Notes: a model not told the origin generated them from the sequence alone. Numbered from the stretch's first letter, positions 1 through 7,136 are shown. The stretch: DNA of 12,104 nucleotides from Planctomycetota bacterium (GCA_013213915.1 JABSRK010000083.1:1-12104), one strand, 5' to 3'. Numbers and translations are program-made.

Positions 1-496
1 GGCTGAACGCGACGCCGGCGGCGCCCTTCTTTTGCACGATCACGGCCTTCCACACCTGCCGGTCGAAGCCGTTCTCGCCGCCGTGAAGGTGGTGTGGGCC
101 GTTGTTCGTCGCGAGCGTGTACTCCTGGCCGTCAAGCGCGAACTTCCCATTCGCGATCCGGTTGCAGTAACGGCCGGCGATGCAACCGAAGTACGGATGT
201 CGCTCGAGATACGGATCGAGCGAGTCGAATCCGAGCACGATGCGATCGCTCCTCCCTGAGCGGTCGGGCGCCTCGATGTTCGTGACAATGCCACCCCACG
301 TGATGATGCTCACGCGCACGCCGGCGTTGTTGATGATCGTGTACTGGTCGATCGGCGTTCCGTCCTGCAGCGCCCCGTACGGCGCCTTCCTGACGGAGAT
401 GATGGAAGCGGGCATGGGATTGCTCTCGCTCGTTTCCTTGTGCTCGCACGCGCCGAGGATGAGGACGGCGATCGCGCAGGGGAGGATGCGGGTCAT
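1..496 (-). CDS. galM: Aldose 1-epimerase (galactose mutarotase family) lipoprotein, C-terminus cut off by window edge
   Basis: Interconverts alpha and beta anomers of aldoses such as galactose or glucose. The first 165 residues are visible and the frame stays open to base 1; complete members usually have about 340-390 residues. The N-terminus has a short hydrophobic stretch ending in a lipobox, LILGAC (Cys17), so the protein is probably a lipid-anchored export product. After a Ser/Glu-rich linker the family core begins: an ITWGG strand (66-69), GRYCNRI (108-114, with the conserved substrate-binding Arg109) and NGPHHLHGG (132-140), whose His136 matches the first catalytic histidine of GalM. 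The second catalytic histidine and the catalytic glutamate lie beyond the edge. The ATG at 496 has AGGAG 8 nt upstream. It diverges from the DUF3500 gene across 66 bp. Family assignment is firm; sugar specificity is unknown. Confidence 0.9.
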   Translation of the reverse strand, partial: MTRILPCAIAVLILGACEHKETSESNPMPASIISVRKAPYGALQDGTPIDQYTIINNAGVRVSIITWGGIVTNIEAPDRSGRSDRIVLGFDSLDPYLERHPYFGCIAGRYCNRIANGKFALDGQEYTLATNNGPHHLHGGENGFDRQVWKAVIVQKKGAAGVAFS

Positions 497-562
497 GTTG
501 CGGGCTCCTGTGAGTTGCACAGGCTAACAGGGATGCATGGGCGCTGTGGTAGGGTGACCGCC
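497..562. promoter_or_regulatory. Divergent intergenic region between the epimerase and DUF3500 genes
   Basis: These 66 bp must hold the 5' signals of both flanking genes. On the minus strand there is a clear AGGAG ribosome binding site for the epimerase. On the plus strand TAGGGT (550-555) lies 7 nt before the ATG at 563. It could be read either as a -10-like hexamer of a leaderless transcript or, through AGGGTG, as a weak Shine-Dalgarno. I see no good -35 box. The alternative in-frame ATG at 533 lies inside this region. Confidence 0.35.
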
Positions 563-1606
563 ATGTTCGCGAGACCCTTGCCCACCGTCGTCCTGGCGTC
601 GATCGTCGCGTCCGTCGCCGTGATCGCCCCCTCGTCGGAGCCGTCGTCAGCGGGGGCCATGACCGTGTGCGCGAAGGCGTGGATCGACAGCCTCTCCGCG
701 CCCCTGAGGAAGCAGGGGTGCCGCGGCCTTGACGACAAGCAGCGAATGAACTGGCACTTCGTCCCGCGCCAGCGCGAAGGAGTCAGCCTAAAGGAGATGG
801 ACTCCAAGCAGCGTCGCGCCGCCCACGCCCTTTTGCGCAGCGCGCTGTCGTCCCACGGCTATCTCAAGGCGAAGGCCATCATGGAGCTCGAGGCGGTGTT
901 GTTCGCTCTGGAGTCGCGTCCGGATCGCCCCGCGCGACATCGCGACCCTGAGCTCTACTGGTTCATGGTGTTTGGCGAGCCGTCGTCGGAGAATCCGTGG
1001 GCGTGGCGCGTCGAGGGCCACCACCTCTCGCTCAACTTCACCGTTGTCGGTGACAACGTGGTCGCGTTCGCGCCCGCTTTCTTCGGGGCGAATCCAGGGG
1101 AGGTTCGTTCCGGGCGCCACGCGGGGTTGCGTGTCCTCGCAGAGGAGGAGGATCTCGCCCGGAAATTGCTGCGATCGCTGACGGACTCCCAGCGCAAGAC
1201 AGCGAAGATCTCCGACAAGGCTCCCCGCGACATCATTCTGGCCCCGGGACGCGACGCCTCGTCGCTGCCGGAACCGCACGGCGTGGCGGGGGCGAGCCTC
1301 GAGGATCATCAGCGCCGGCTCCTCGGTCAGCTCATCAGCGTTCATGCTCGGGCGCTCCGTGACGCGTCCTATGATCGGGCGATGGGTCGCATCGGCCGCG
1401 CGGGAGGCCTCGACGCGGTGCGCTTTGGCTGGGCCGGCAGCGCTGAGCCGGGGCGGGGGCACTACTACCGCATCGTCGGGTCGACGTTCATCATCGAGTA
1501 CGACAACGTTCAGAACGGCGCGAATCACGTGCACGTGGTATGGCGCGATCCCGCCAACGACTTCGGCGCCGACGTCCTCCGTCGGCACCGCGAAACGCAC
1601 AAGTAG
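563..1606 (+). CDS. Exported DUF3500-family protein
   Basis: A 347-residue protein whose pattern matches the DUF3500 family (function unknown). Diagnostic segments are WHFVPR (64-69), the QRR..ALLRSALSSHGY helix (83-100), FGEP (137-140) followed by WAWRVEGHHLSLN (146-158), FFGANPGEV (173-181) and a C-terminal NHVHVVWRDPANDFGADVL (321-339). The many His, Trp and Arg residues in these blocks look like a binding or catalytic surface, but no reaction is established to my knowledge. Residues 5-22 are hydrophobic with a short basic start, and small residues follow (SSAGA), which suggests a Sec signal peptide. I chose the ATG at 563 because it puts the signal peptide at the very N-terminus; an in-frame ATG at 533 would add 10 residues. 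Its end faces the SYLF lipoprotein with a 36-bp gap. Confidence 0.88.
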   Translation: MFARPLPTVVLASIVASVAVIAPSSEPSSAGAMTVCAKAWIDSLSAPLRKQGCRGLDDKQRMNWHFVPRQREGVSLKEMDSKQRRAAHALLRSALSSHGYLKAKAIMELEAVLFALESRPDRPARHRDPELYWFMVFGEPSSENPWAWRVEGHHLSLNFTVVGDNVVAFAPAFFGANPGEVRSGRHAGLRVLAEEEDLARKLLRSLTDSQRKTAKISDKAPRDIILAPGRDASSLPEPHGVAGASLEDHQRRLLGQLISVHARALRDASYDRAMGRIGRAGGLDAVRFGWAGSAEPGRGHYYRIVGSTFIIEYDNVQNGANHVHVVWRDPANDFGADVLRRHRETHK

Positions 1607-1642
1607 CCGACGTCTGTGACCCGTTGTGTGCCGAGGCGGCGT

Positions 1643-2179
1643 TCACTTAGGGACGTAGTTGAATTTCTGCCCGCCGACGGAGGCCTCCAACATGAGGCCC
1701 GCCGTTGACATGGTGAACACGAGGACGCCGTTCTGATAGTCGGCCGTTGTCGAAGCTCCGGCTTCTACGGCTACGGCGGAGGCCTGCGCGGAGAACTCGA
1801 AGCTGCCTTCCTTGAACTCCCTCGCCGCGTCGGCGTCCCGGAAGAAGATCAGTTCGCGGTACTTCTGGCCACCGATCTGGAGGCCGACGGTGGCTTGCGA
1901 AAGACCGCAGTAACCAACCATGGCGCCGCCCTCGTAGAACTGGCCGTTCCCGTAAGCACCGCCGACGATGATCCCGCCCTTTCCGACCCCCGGAAACACG
2001 GCGTATGCGGATGACGTGGCGAAGAACTCGCCGAGCCCCTTCACGCGTTCGAATCTGTTGAGCGCGTCACGGCATTCAGCGTCGAGCGCCTCCTTGCCCG
2101 CTGCGGTGTTCGGAGCCGTGGCGCAGCCGGAGACCAACGCGAGGACAAGCATCAGAATGAGCGCGAACGCTGTCCGCAT
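1643..2179 (-). CDS. SYLF/Ysc84-domain lipoprotein
   Basis: A 178-residue lipoprotein. The N-terminus MRTAFALILMLVLALVSGC has a classic lipobox (LVSGC, Cys19). The rest matches the SYLF (Ysc84 actin-binding, DUF500) domain: helix DALNRF..VKGLGEFF (38-53), AYAVFPGVGKGGIIVGGAYG (58-77), the GQFYEGG turn and then QATVGLQIGGQKYRELIFF (95-113). In eukaryotes SYLF domains bind lipids and actin; bacterial lipoprotein versions are widespread, without a settled function and probably envelope-associated. The ATG at 2179 is preceded by AAGGAG with 9-nt spacing, one of the best ribosome binding sites in the window. Longer in-frame starts upstream add sequence without homology and are rejected. It diverges from the dehydrogenase operon across 224 bp. 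Confidence 0.9.
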   Translation of the reverse strand: MRTAFALILMLVLALVSGCATAPNTAAGKEALDAECRDALNRFERVKGLGEFFATSSAYAVFPGVGKGGIIVGGAYGNGQFYEGGAMVGYCGLSQATVGLQIGGQKYRELIFFRDADAAREFKEGSFEFSAQASAVAVEAGASTTADYQNGVLVFTMSTAGLMLEASVGGQKFNYVPK

Positions 2180-2403
2180 GGGTTTTATCTCCTTCACTGA
2201 ACCGGAAACGGGCCGGCTGATCGTGGAACGGAGTCTAACGCTCAGTGGTCCTCGCGTGTGGCCCCACCCGCGTACGAGCCACTCGTTCGCGGCCCCAGCA
2301 TCGCGTTGGCTGGAGCACTGGGCGAGTCCCACAAATCGACACGCCTCGATTCGGTGGGTTTGACCGGTTTCCAGGCGGCCGGGCGTTTCTACAATGGCCG
2401 ACC
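2180..2403. promoter_or_regulatory. Intergenic region upstream of the four-gene metabolic operon and of the SYLF lipoprotein gene
   Basis: This is the largest non-coding gap in the window. On the minus strand TAGACT (2237 to 2232) could be the -10 of the lipoprotein gene, with about 45-50 nt of leader containing AAGGAG. On the plus strand TACAAT (2390-2395) lies 8 nt before the ATG at 2404. TTGACC at 2360-2365 is 24 bp from it, too far for a standard sigma70 pair. I find no convincing palindromic operator and no RNA gene. Confidence 0.4.
2390..2395 (+). promoter_or_regulatory. Candidate -10 element of the dehydrogenase operon
   Basis: TACAAT differs from the sigma70 -10 consensus at one position. 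It ends 8 nt before the ATG at 2404, and no Shine-Dalgarno lies between. If it is used, transcription would start at or within a few bases of the start codon, giving a leaderless mRNA. No good -35 sits at 16-18 bp. This is motif reading only. Confidence 0.35.
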
Positions 2404-3438
2404 ATGAGAGCGCTGTATGTCGAAGAGCACGGTGGTCCCGAGGTCCTGAAGCTCGGGGAGCGGCCGATTCCGAAGATCCGCGGCGACGAGGTTCTCGTGA
2501 AGGTCCGTGCGGCGGGGATGAACCACCTGGACGTCTGGGTCCGAAGGGGTGTGGAAGGGCACTCGTTCCCTTTGCCCATGATCCTCGGTTGCGATGGAGC
2601 GGGCGAGATCGCGCAGGTAGGAGATCTCGTGTCGGGTGTTGCGGAGGGCGATCGCGTAGCCATCTCGCCCGGGTTTACCCCGGTCGCGACCGAGGAGAGC
2701 CTGGGGGGGGACCACCACCTCGACCACAGGTACGGCATCTTTGGCGAGACGCGGGACGGGACGTGCGCCGAGTACGTATCGGTGCCCGCCGCGAACCTGT
2801 TGCCCATGCCCGACGACATGACCTTCGAGGACGCCGCTGCGATTCCACTCGCCGCGCTGACGGCGCACCACATGATCGCCGATCGCGCCTGCGTGCGGCC
2901 GGGGATGGATGTGCTCATCCACGCCGCCGGATCGGGTGTGTCGATCTACGCGATCCAGATCGCCAGGCTGTACGGGGCGCGGGTCTTCGCCACGTCGTCT
3001 TCCGACGACAAGCTGGAGCGTGCCCGGATGCTCGGCGCGGAGGTCCTCATCAATTACGCGCAGGAGGGCTGGGTGAAGCGCGTCAAGGAGGTGACCGATC
3101 GCCGGGGTGTGGACGTCGTCATCGACCACGTTGGCGAGTCGACCTTTGCGGGATCGCTGCGCAGCCTCGCGCGGGGTGGCTCGATCGTGACATGTGGAGC
3201 GACGTCGGGTCCGAAGCTCGAAGCGGACCTACGCCTGATTTTCTTCAAGAGCCTTTCCATTCTCGGCTCGACTATGGGCGGGATGGGGGAGATGCTGCAG
3301 GTCTGGCGGCTCGCCTGCCGCGGGCAGATCCGTCCGGTTGTCGATCGCGTCCTGCCGCTTTCGGAAGCGGCCACGGGGCATCGGGCGCTCGAGGAGCGCG
3401 CCGCGTTCGGCAAGGTGATCCTCGTCCCCGGAGAGTGA
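2404..3438 (+). CDS. Medium-chain dehydrogenase/reductase (zinc-type ADH / quinone oxidoreductase family) lacking zinc ligands
   Basis: An NAD(P)-dependent oxidoreductase of 344 residues. The N-terminal GroES-like catalytic domain spans about 25-135. The Rossmann domain follows, with nucleotide-binding VLIHAAGSGVS (170-180) and later VDVVIDHVGEST (236-247). The layout and the run from YGIFGE through the Rossmann fold resemble the Zn_ADH_like1 subgroup. The usual structural-zinc lobe with four Cys is replaced by TEESLGGDHHLDHRYG (96-111), which has no Cys. The catalytic-zinc positions are also changed: Asn40 where Cys is usual, and GCDGAGE (62-68) where GHE is usual. It may therefore be a zinc-free enone/enoyl reductase rather than an alcohol dehydrogenase. 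It heads a tight plus-strand operon, and the next gene starts 1 nt after its stop. The ATG at 2404 has no clear SD. Fold is sure; substrate unknown. Confidence 0.88.
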   Translation: MRALYVEEHGGPEVLKLGERPIPKIRGDEVLVKVRAAGMNHLDVWVRRGVEGHSFPLPMILGCDGAGEIAQVGDLVSGVAEGDRVAISPGFTPVATEESLGGDHHLDHRYGIFGETRDGTCAEYVSVPAANLLPMPDDMTFEDAAAIPLAALTAHHMIADRACVRPGMDVLIHAAGSGVSIYAIQIARLYGARVFATSSSDDKLERARMLGAEVLINYAQEGWVKRVKEVTDRRGVDVVIDHVGESTFAGSLRSLARGGSIVTCGATSGPKLEADLRLIFFKSLSILGSTMGGMGEMLQVWRLACRGQIRPVVDRVLPLSEAATGHRALEERAAFGKVILVPGE

Positions 3439-3439
3439 T

Positions 3440-4225
3440 GTGAGCTACGAGACCATAGAGATCCAGACCACGAACGAAGGCTGGGCAGAGGTCGTCTTCA
3501 ATCGGCCCGATGTCCTGAATGCGCTGAACTTGCGGATGGTGAACGATCTGTCGTCGGCGCTTGATGAACTCGCTGCCGAAGACGGCGTTCGTGGCCTGAT
3601 CTTCCACGGCGCGGGGGACAGGGCGTTCGTCGCCGGGGCCGACATCTCCGAGCTGGTCGATCGCAAGGTCGAGGACGCCCTGAAGGCGATCAACGCCGGG
3701 CTGTTCCAGAAGCTGGAGGACTTTCCGCGCCCGACCATCGCCGCGATTCGTGGGTACTGCCTCGGTGGCGGGTCCGAACTGGCGCTTGCGTGCGACATCC
3801 GGATCGGCGCTGACGACACCGTGATGGGGCAGCCCGAGGTCAAGCTGGGGATCATCCCTGGTGCGGGCGCTCCTCACCGGCTGACACGGGTTGTCGGCAC
3901 CGGGATGGCGCGTGAGCTCATCTTCACGGGGCGACTCGTGAAGGCGGACGAGTGCGCGCGCATCGGTTTCCTCAATCGCGTGGTCGCGGTTGACGCCCTC
4001 CTCGAGGAGGCCCGCGGCACCATGCGTTCGATCCTCAAGAACTCCGACCTCGCTGTACGCCTGGCCAAGGTCGCGCTCAACGCGGCGTCCAACAGCGTCG
4101 ACCGCCGCCACATGATGCTGGAGTGCATCTCGCAGGGAATCACCTTCGAGAGCGAGGACAAACGTGAGCGCATGACCCGATTCCTCGAACGGAAGAAGGC
4201 CAAGGAGGAGCGTGCGGACGGATGA
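3440..4225 (+). CDS. Enoyl-CoA hydratase (crotonase family)
   Basis: Adds water to a 2-enoyl-CoA to give 3-hydroxyacyl-CoA, in the cytoplasm. The 261 residues equal the usual length of the monofunctional enzyme. Visible motifs are NRPDVLNALN (21-30), the oxyanion-hole segments AGADISE (65-71) and GYCLGGGSELALACD (105-119), and GQPEVKLGIIPGAGAPHRL (130-148). Both catalytic glutamates of true hydratases are present (Glu113 and Glu133), which favours hydratase over isomerase or other crotonase activities. The start is GTG at 3440, 1 nt after the preceding stop; the overlapping ATG at 3438 reads straight into TGA. AGAG lies just upstream within the previous gene. The stop overlaps the next ATG (ATGA). 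Its partner for the next step, a 3-hydroxyacyl-CoA dehydrogenase, lies two genes downstream. Confidence 0.92.
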   Translation: MSYETIEIQTTNEGWAEVVFNRPDVLNALNLRMVNDLSSALDELAAEDGVRGLIFHGAGDRAFVAGADISELVDRKVEDALKAINAGLFQKLEDFPRPTIAAIRGYCLGGGSELALACDIRIGADDTVMGQPEVKLGIIPGAGAPHRLTRVVGTGMARELIFTGRLVKADECARIGFLNRVVAVDALLEEARGTMRSILKNSDLAVRLAKVALNAASNSVDRRHMMLECISQGITFESEDKRERMTRFLERKKAKEERADG

Positions 4226-5091
4226 CCGACCTCTCCGCTCTCCCCACGGACGTCCACGTCCACATCCAGCCCTGGGACATGATGAACTCCGGCGCGCTCG
4301 AGACGATCCGGAAGAATCGCGCGGATTTCCCGCTCATCGAGCGTCTCATGAACGATCCGGGAGCGCTCGTCGGCTGGCTGGACGAGGCGGAGATCGGGCG
4401 GGTCGGGCTGATCAACTACGTCGCTCCCCACATCATGGGCTTCACCCACGAAGTGAATCCGTGGGCCGCGCGGTATCGGGATGGAGCCCAGGGCCGGGTC
4501 ATCGCGTTCGGGGGCATCCACCCGCCGGCGTGCGACGACGTGGGCGAAGAGATGCGCCGCATCGTCGACGAGTGGCGGCTGGACGCGCTCAAGATCCACC
4601 CGCCGCACCAGGCGCTCTCGCCCGACGCCTACGTCACGGGCGCGTGCCCGGAGCTGGCGGTGGTGTACGAGGCGTGCCAGGAGGCCAGCCTGCCCGTGAT
4701 GTTCCATACGGGTACGAGCATCTTCCCGGGTGCGCGCAGCCGCCTGGGCCGGGCGTTGGTACTGGACGACGTCGCCGTGGACTTCCCGGAGTTGAAGATA
4801 ATCCTCGCCCACGGCGGGCGTCCGCTGTGGATGGACGAGGCGTTCTTCCTCATCCGGCGTCACAGGAACGTGTACATGGACATCTCGGGGATTCCCCCGG
4901 CGAGGCTGCTGGACTACTTTCCTCGTCTCGAGGAGATCAGCGGCAAGGCTCTCTTCGGCACGGATTGGCCATCACCGGGGGTGAAGAGCCTCCGTGCGAA
5001 CTTCGACGCCTTCATGGAACTGCCCCTGTCGGACGAGGCGAAGGATCGAATCACGCGGGGGAACGCGCTCACGCTGTTCCCCATCGATTGA
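4222..5091 (+). CDS. Amidohydrolase_2-family metal-dependent hydrolase/decarboxylase
   Basis: A 289-residue TIM-barrel metalloenzyme of the amidohydrolase_2 family, relatives of ACMS decarboxylase, 4-oxalomesaconate hydratase and 2-pyrone-4,6-dicarboxylate hydrolase. The metal ligands are in order: DVHVH (His12, His14), His162 in MFHTGTS, His197 in ILAHGGRP, and Asp248 in LFGTDWP. Lys124 in DALKIHPPH is typical of this branch, probably contacting substrate. The protein is cytoplasmic; no signal peptide is seen. Its ATG overlaps the hydratase stop by 4 nt, and AAGGAGGAG lies about 11 nt upstream, so translational coupling is likely. Its place between a hydratase and a hydroxyacyl-CoA dehydrogenase suggests it acts on an intermediate of the same pathway, perhaps a ring-cleavage or branched carboxylated compound. 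Family is certain; reaction (hydrolysis, hydration or decarboxylation) cannot be read from the sequence. Confidence 0.88.
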   Translation: MTDLSALPTDVHVHIQPWDMMNSGALETIRKNRADFPLIERLMNDPGALVGWLDEAEIGRVGLINYVAPHIMGFTHEVNPWAARYRDGAQGRVIAFGGIHPPACDDVGEEMRRIVDEWRLDALKIHPPHQALSPDAYVTGACPELAVVYEACQEASLPVMFHTGTSIFPGARSRLGRALVLDDVAVDFPELKIILAHGGRPLWMDEAFFLIRRHRNVYMDISGIPPARLLDYFPRLEEISGKALFGTDWPSPGVKSLRANFDAFMELPLSDEAKDRITRGNALTLFPID

Positions 5092-5107
5092 CGGATTTAA
5101 CGAATAC

Positions 5108-6004
5108 ATGACCATTCAGAACGTCACCGTCCTCGGCTCGGGGACCATGGGGGCGGGCATCGCCCAGACCGCGATCGTCGCTGGCTTCGATACGACGCTG
5201 TACGACATCGAGGATGGCATCCTTGACAAGGCGCAGGCCCAGATCAAGAAGCGCATCGATCGACAGGTCGAGAAGGGACGGCTCGACGGGCTGCAGGCGG
5301 CCGATGCGTTGAATCGCCTGGCGACGACGTCCGACCTCGGTGACGCCGTCAAGGTGGCCGACTACGTGATCGAGGCTGTGCCGGAGAAGCTGGAGCTCAA
5401 GCGGGAGATCTTCAAGCGGTGCGAGAAGTCCACTCCCGAGCACTGTGTGTTCGGGACCAACACTTCAACCCTGATGATCTCGTCCATTGCGGCGGCGCTC
5501 TCCGACAAGGGACGGCTCATCGGCATCCACTTCTTCAATCCCGTCCCCGTGATGAGGCTCATCGAGGTGGTCATGGGGCCGAACTCCTCGAACACGAGCT
5601 ATGTGGCGACGCTCGAGATCGCCCAGAAGATGGGGAAGGAGACCGTGAAGGTCGCGGAGTCGCCCGGCTTCACCACGTCCCGCATCAACGCGCTCATTGG
5701 CAATGAGTCGTTCCGCATGTTGGAAGCCGGAGTCGCGTCGGCGTCGGATATCGACAAGGCGCTGAAGCTGGGCCTCAATCACCCCATGGGTCCATTCGAG
5801 ATGGTCGACCTGGTCGGCCTGGACGCGCGCCTGAACAACCTGCGTGCGTTGTACGAAGCGCTGGGTGACGAGGCATACCGACCGAGCCCCATGCTGGAGC
5901 GACTTGTGGCAGCCGGGAGGCTGGGAAAAAAGAGCGGCCACGGCGTCTATCGCTACGACGACTCCGGCCAGCGAATCGCCGGTAGCGACGACGTGAATTC
6001 GTAA
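5108..6004 (+). CDS. hbd: 3-Hydroxybutyryl-CoA / 3-hydroxyacyl-CoA dehydrogenase
   Basis: Oxidises (S)-3-hydroxyacyl-CoA to 3-ketoacyl-CoA with NAD(P)+, or the reverse. It has 298 residues against a usual 280-290. The Rossmann start is VTVLGSGTMGAGIAQ (6-20). The catalytic set is visible: Ser120 in GTNTSTL, His141 in IGIHFFNPVPVM, Glu153 in LIEVV and Asn194 in TSRIN. The C-terminal dimerisation domain carries LGLNHPMGPFEMVDLVGLD (221-239) and ends with a typical SGHGVYRYD (276-284). The last dozen residues are a polar tail outside the fold. It is separated from the amidohydrolase by 16 bp without a strong SD, so it is probably read from the same mRNA. With the crotonase it makes two consecutive beta-oxidation steps. 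No thiolase follows; the next genes are on the opposite strand. Confidence 0.93.
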   Translation: MTIQNVTVLGSGTMGAGIAQTAIVAGFDTTLYDIEDGILDKAQAQIKKRIDRQVEKGRLDGLQAADALNRLATTSDLGDAVKVADYVIEAVPEKLELKREIFKRCEKSTPEHCVFGTNTSTLMISSIAAALSDKGRLIGIHFFNPVPVMRLIEVVMGPNSSNTSYVATLEIAQKMGKETVKVAESPGFTTSRINALIGNESFRMLEAGVASASDIDKALKLGLNHPMGPFEMVDLVGLDARLNNLRALYEALGDEAYRPSPMLERLVAAGRLGKKSGHGVYRYDDSGQRIAGSDDVNS

Positions 6005-6036
6005 CGGCGTTCCGGACTGCCGATGGCCCGGGGCGG

Positions 6037-6456
6037 TCAGCCCTCGCCCTGCTCCGCGCGATGCTCCGCCCAGGTGGCGAGCAACTTGGCGAGAGTCGCC
6101 TCGGTGACGCCCTCGCGGCGGTTCACCGGAATCAGCCGGTCCGAGCATCGTTCGTCTGACAAGCGCAGCAGGTCGGATGGACTCGGGTCGTCATCGACCC
6201 AGTAGAAGGGTTCATCGAAACGGATGGAAGACGCCTTGCCGAGCGCGTGCCGGAAGGGGACGTATTCCGCGTCCATTCCAAGCCGCTTTGCAACCCGCAT
6301 CGCGTGGTGCTCTTCCAAGGACGACAGGAATCGGATTTCGAACGCGTCTCGCACGCCGTCGACGAAGTCCTGTGCGAACGGCGCCATCGCCATCTCCCCT
6401 CCCTTCTCGAGGAGGAGAGTCCCAACGATGTCGAGATATAGGACGGGTTTGCTCAT
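6037..6456 (-). CDS. HAD-like protein with altered catalytic motif I
   Basis: A 139-residue cytoplasmic protein that looks like a small haloacid dehalogenase-fold protein. Motif I reads VLYLDIVGTLL (5-15). Asp9 is in the nucleophile position, but the second Asp of DxD is Val11, so the usual acid/base is missing. RFLSS (42-46) fits motif II, K74 in LGKASSI could be the motif III lysine, and FYWVDDDPSPSDL (84-96) supplies the acidic motif IV. A cap domain is not apparent. It may be a phosphatase with altered mechanism or a non-catalytic binding protein. It lies 37 bp downstream of the membrane-protein gene on the same strand and is probably co-transcribed. It converges with the dehydrogenase operon, 32 bp between stops. 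There is no strong SD before the ATG at 6456. Confidence 0.75.
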   Translation of the reverse strand: MSKPVLYLDIVGTLLLEKGGEMAMAPFAQDFVDGVRDAFEIRFLSSLEEHHAMRVAKRLGMDAEYVPFRHALGKASSIRFDEPFYWVDDDPSPSDLLRLSDERCSDRLIPVNRREGVTEATLAKLLATWAEHRAEQGEG

Positions 6457-6493
6457 GGACCGCGCACGAGGTTAGAGCGGCAGCCGTTTCGGC

Positions 6494-7090
6494 TCAAGCC
6501 TCGCTTTGGTGAACACGGCGCCTGAGGCGGAGGAGCGGCAGGACCAGGGCGATGGCGAGGAGGCTCTGAGGGAGGAGGAACCACAAGAGGAGGGAAGCGG
6601 AACTCCCCGTCGCTAACGGCACGCAGGCGATCAACGGAGCCATGAGCAGCGGGACACGGAGCGCCGGGGACGTTTCCTGCCAAACCCCCCTCAAAGTCCC
6701 GGCATTCGTGGGTTTGACCTGTGAAATGCCCGTCCGCGCCCGCCATCGGGCGTGGTAGAAGCCGTGGATGTTGGAGCCTTGGCGGAACAGGTAGAGGCAC
6801 GCCAGGACAGACCACTCGGTCGCGCTCGTCGCGATCGAGCTGTCGGCGAGGGCTTCGTAGCTGCCGGCTTTCATGATCGCGAGCGATCGGATTCCCAGCA
6901 TGAGCAAGCCGAGATCGAAGAGAACGAACAGCAACATGCCACGATGGTGCTGGTCGCCGCTCGGGCCGAGGCCTCGATGGCGGCGGTTGGCTTCCGCGAG
7001 GTAGATGGCCTTTTGATAGACGTCGACCAGCCGGCCGGTGAACCACCAGCCTCCAATCCAGAGCAAGATGCCACCCGCAGCCCAGATCAT
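6494..7090 (-). CDS. Multi-pass membrane protein of unknown function
   Basis: I do not recognise this 198-residue protein. Hydrophobic segments at about 2-18, 51-72, 144-160 and 166-187, with a weaker one near 92-103, suggest four or five membrane spans. A polar loop (about 24-50), rich in His and Arg (NRRHRGLGPSGDQHHR), separates the first two. The tail LRLRRRVHQSEA is basic and probably cytoplasmic. The coding frame extends upstream through a TTG codon to 7156, but I prefer the ATG at 7090: it begins with a membrane segment and is preceded by GGAGG about 12 nt upstream. A TATACT box lies at 7136-7131 on this strand. The gene diverges from the cupin gene and probably forms a two-gene unit with the HAD-like gene. 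No export or transport motif is seen. Confidence 0.65.
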   Translation of the reverse strand: MIWAAGGILLWIGGWWFTGRLVDVYQKAIYLAEANRRHRGLGPSGDQHHRGMLLFVLFDLGLLMLGIRSLAIMKAGSYEALADSSIATSATEWSVLACLYLFRQGSNIHGFYHARWRARTGISQVKPTNAGTLRGVWQETSPALRVPLLMAPLIACVPLATGSSASLLLWFLLPQSLLAIALVLPLLRLRRRVHQSEA

Positions 7091-7130
7091 CCTCGTTGCA
7101 TACCTCCATGATCCCGACCCCCGACCTACC

Positions 7131-7136
7131 AGTATA
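7131..7136 (-). promoter_or_regulatory. Candidate -10 box for the membrane protein / HAD-like unit
   Basis: Read on the minus strand this is TATACT, one base from the sigma70 -10 consensus. It would give a leader of roughly 35 nt that contains GGAGG before the ATG at 7090. The -35 region is weak. The 91-bp gap 7091-7181 also serves the divergent cupin gene, whose SD is visible (GGGAGAG, about 5 nt before ATG 7182). Confidence 0.3.

Noticed and set aside
440..562. N-terminal extension of the DUF3500 frame to a start at 440
   Set aside because: It would overlap the start of the divergent epimerase gene, and the extra residues are low-complexity and precede what is clearly a signal peptide. The start at 563 is better.
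788..1600. Long minus-strand open frame (about 270 codons) opposite the DUF3500 gene
   Set aside because: It is the antisense shadow of a well-supported gene in GC-rich DNA; the translation is Arg/Ala/Val-rich with no family motifs.
1607..1642. Terminator between the converging DUF3500 and SYLF genes
   Set aside because: No stem-loop with a T-tract can be drawn in the 36-bp gap.
2360..2395. TTGACC plus TACAAT as a standard sigma70 promoter pair
   Set aside because: The spacer is 24 bp, well outside the 16-18 bp range, so only the -10-like element is kept as a candidate.
3272..4863. Minus-strand open frames opposite the hydratase and amidohydrolase
   Set aside because: Composition is Arg-rich and motif-free, while the plus-strand frames carry complete catalytic motifs. 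They are shadows.
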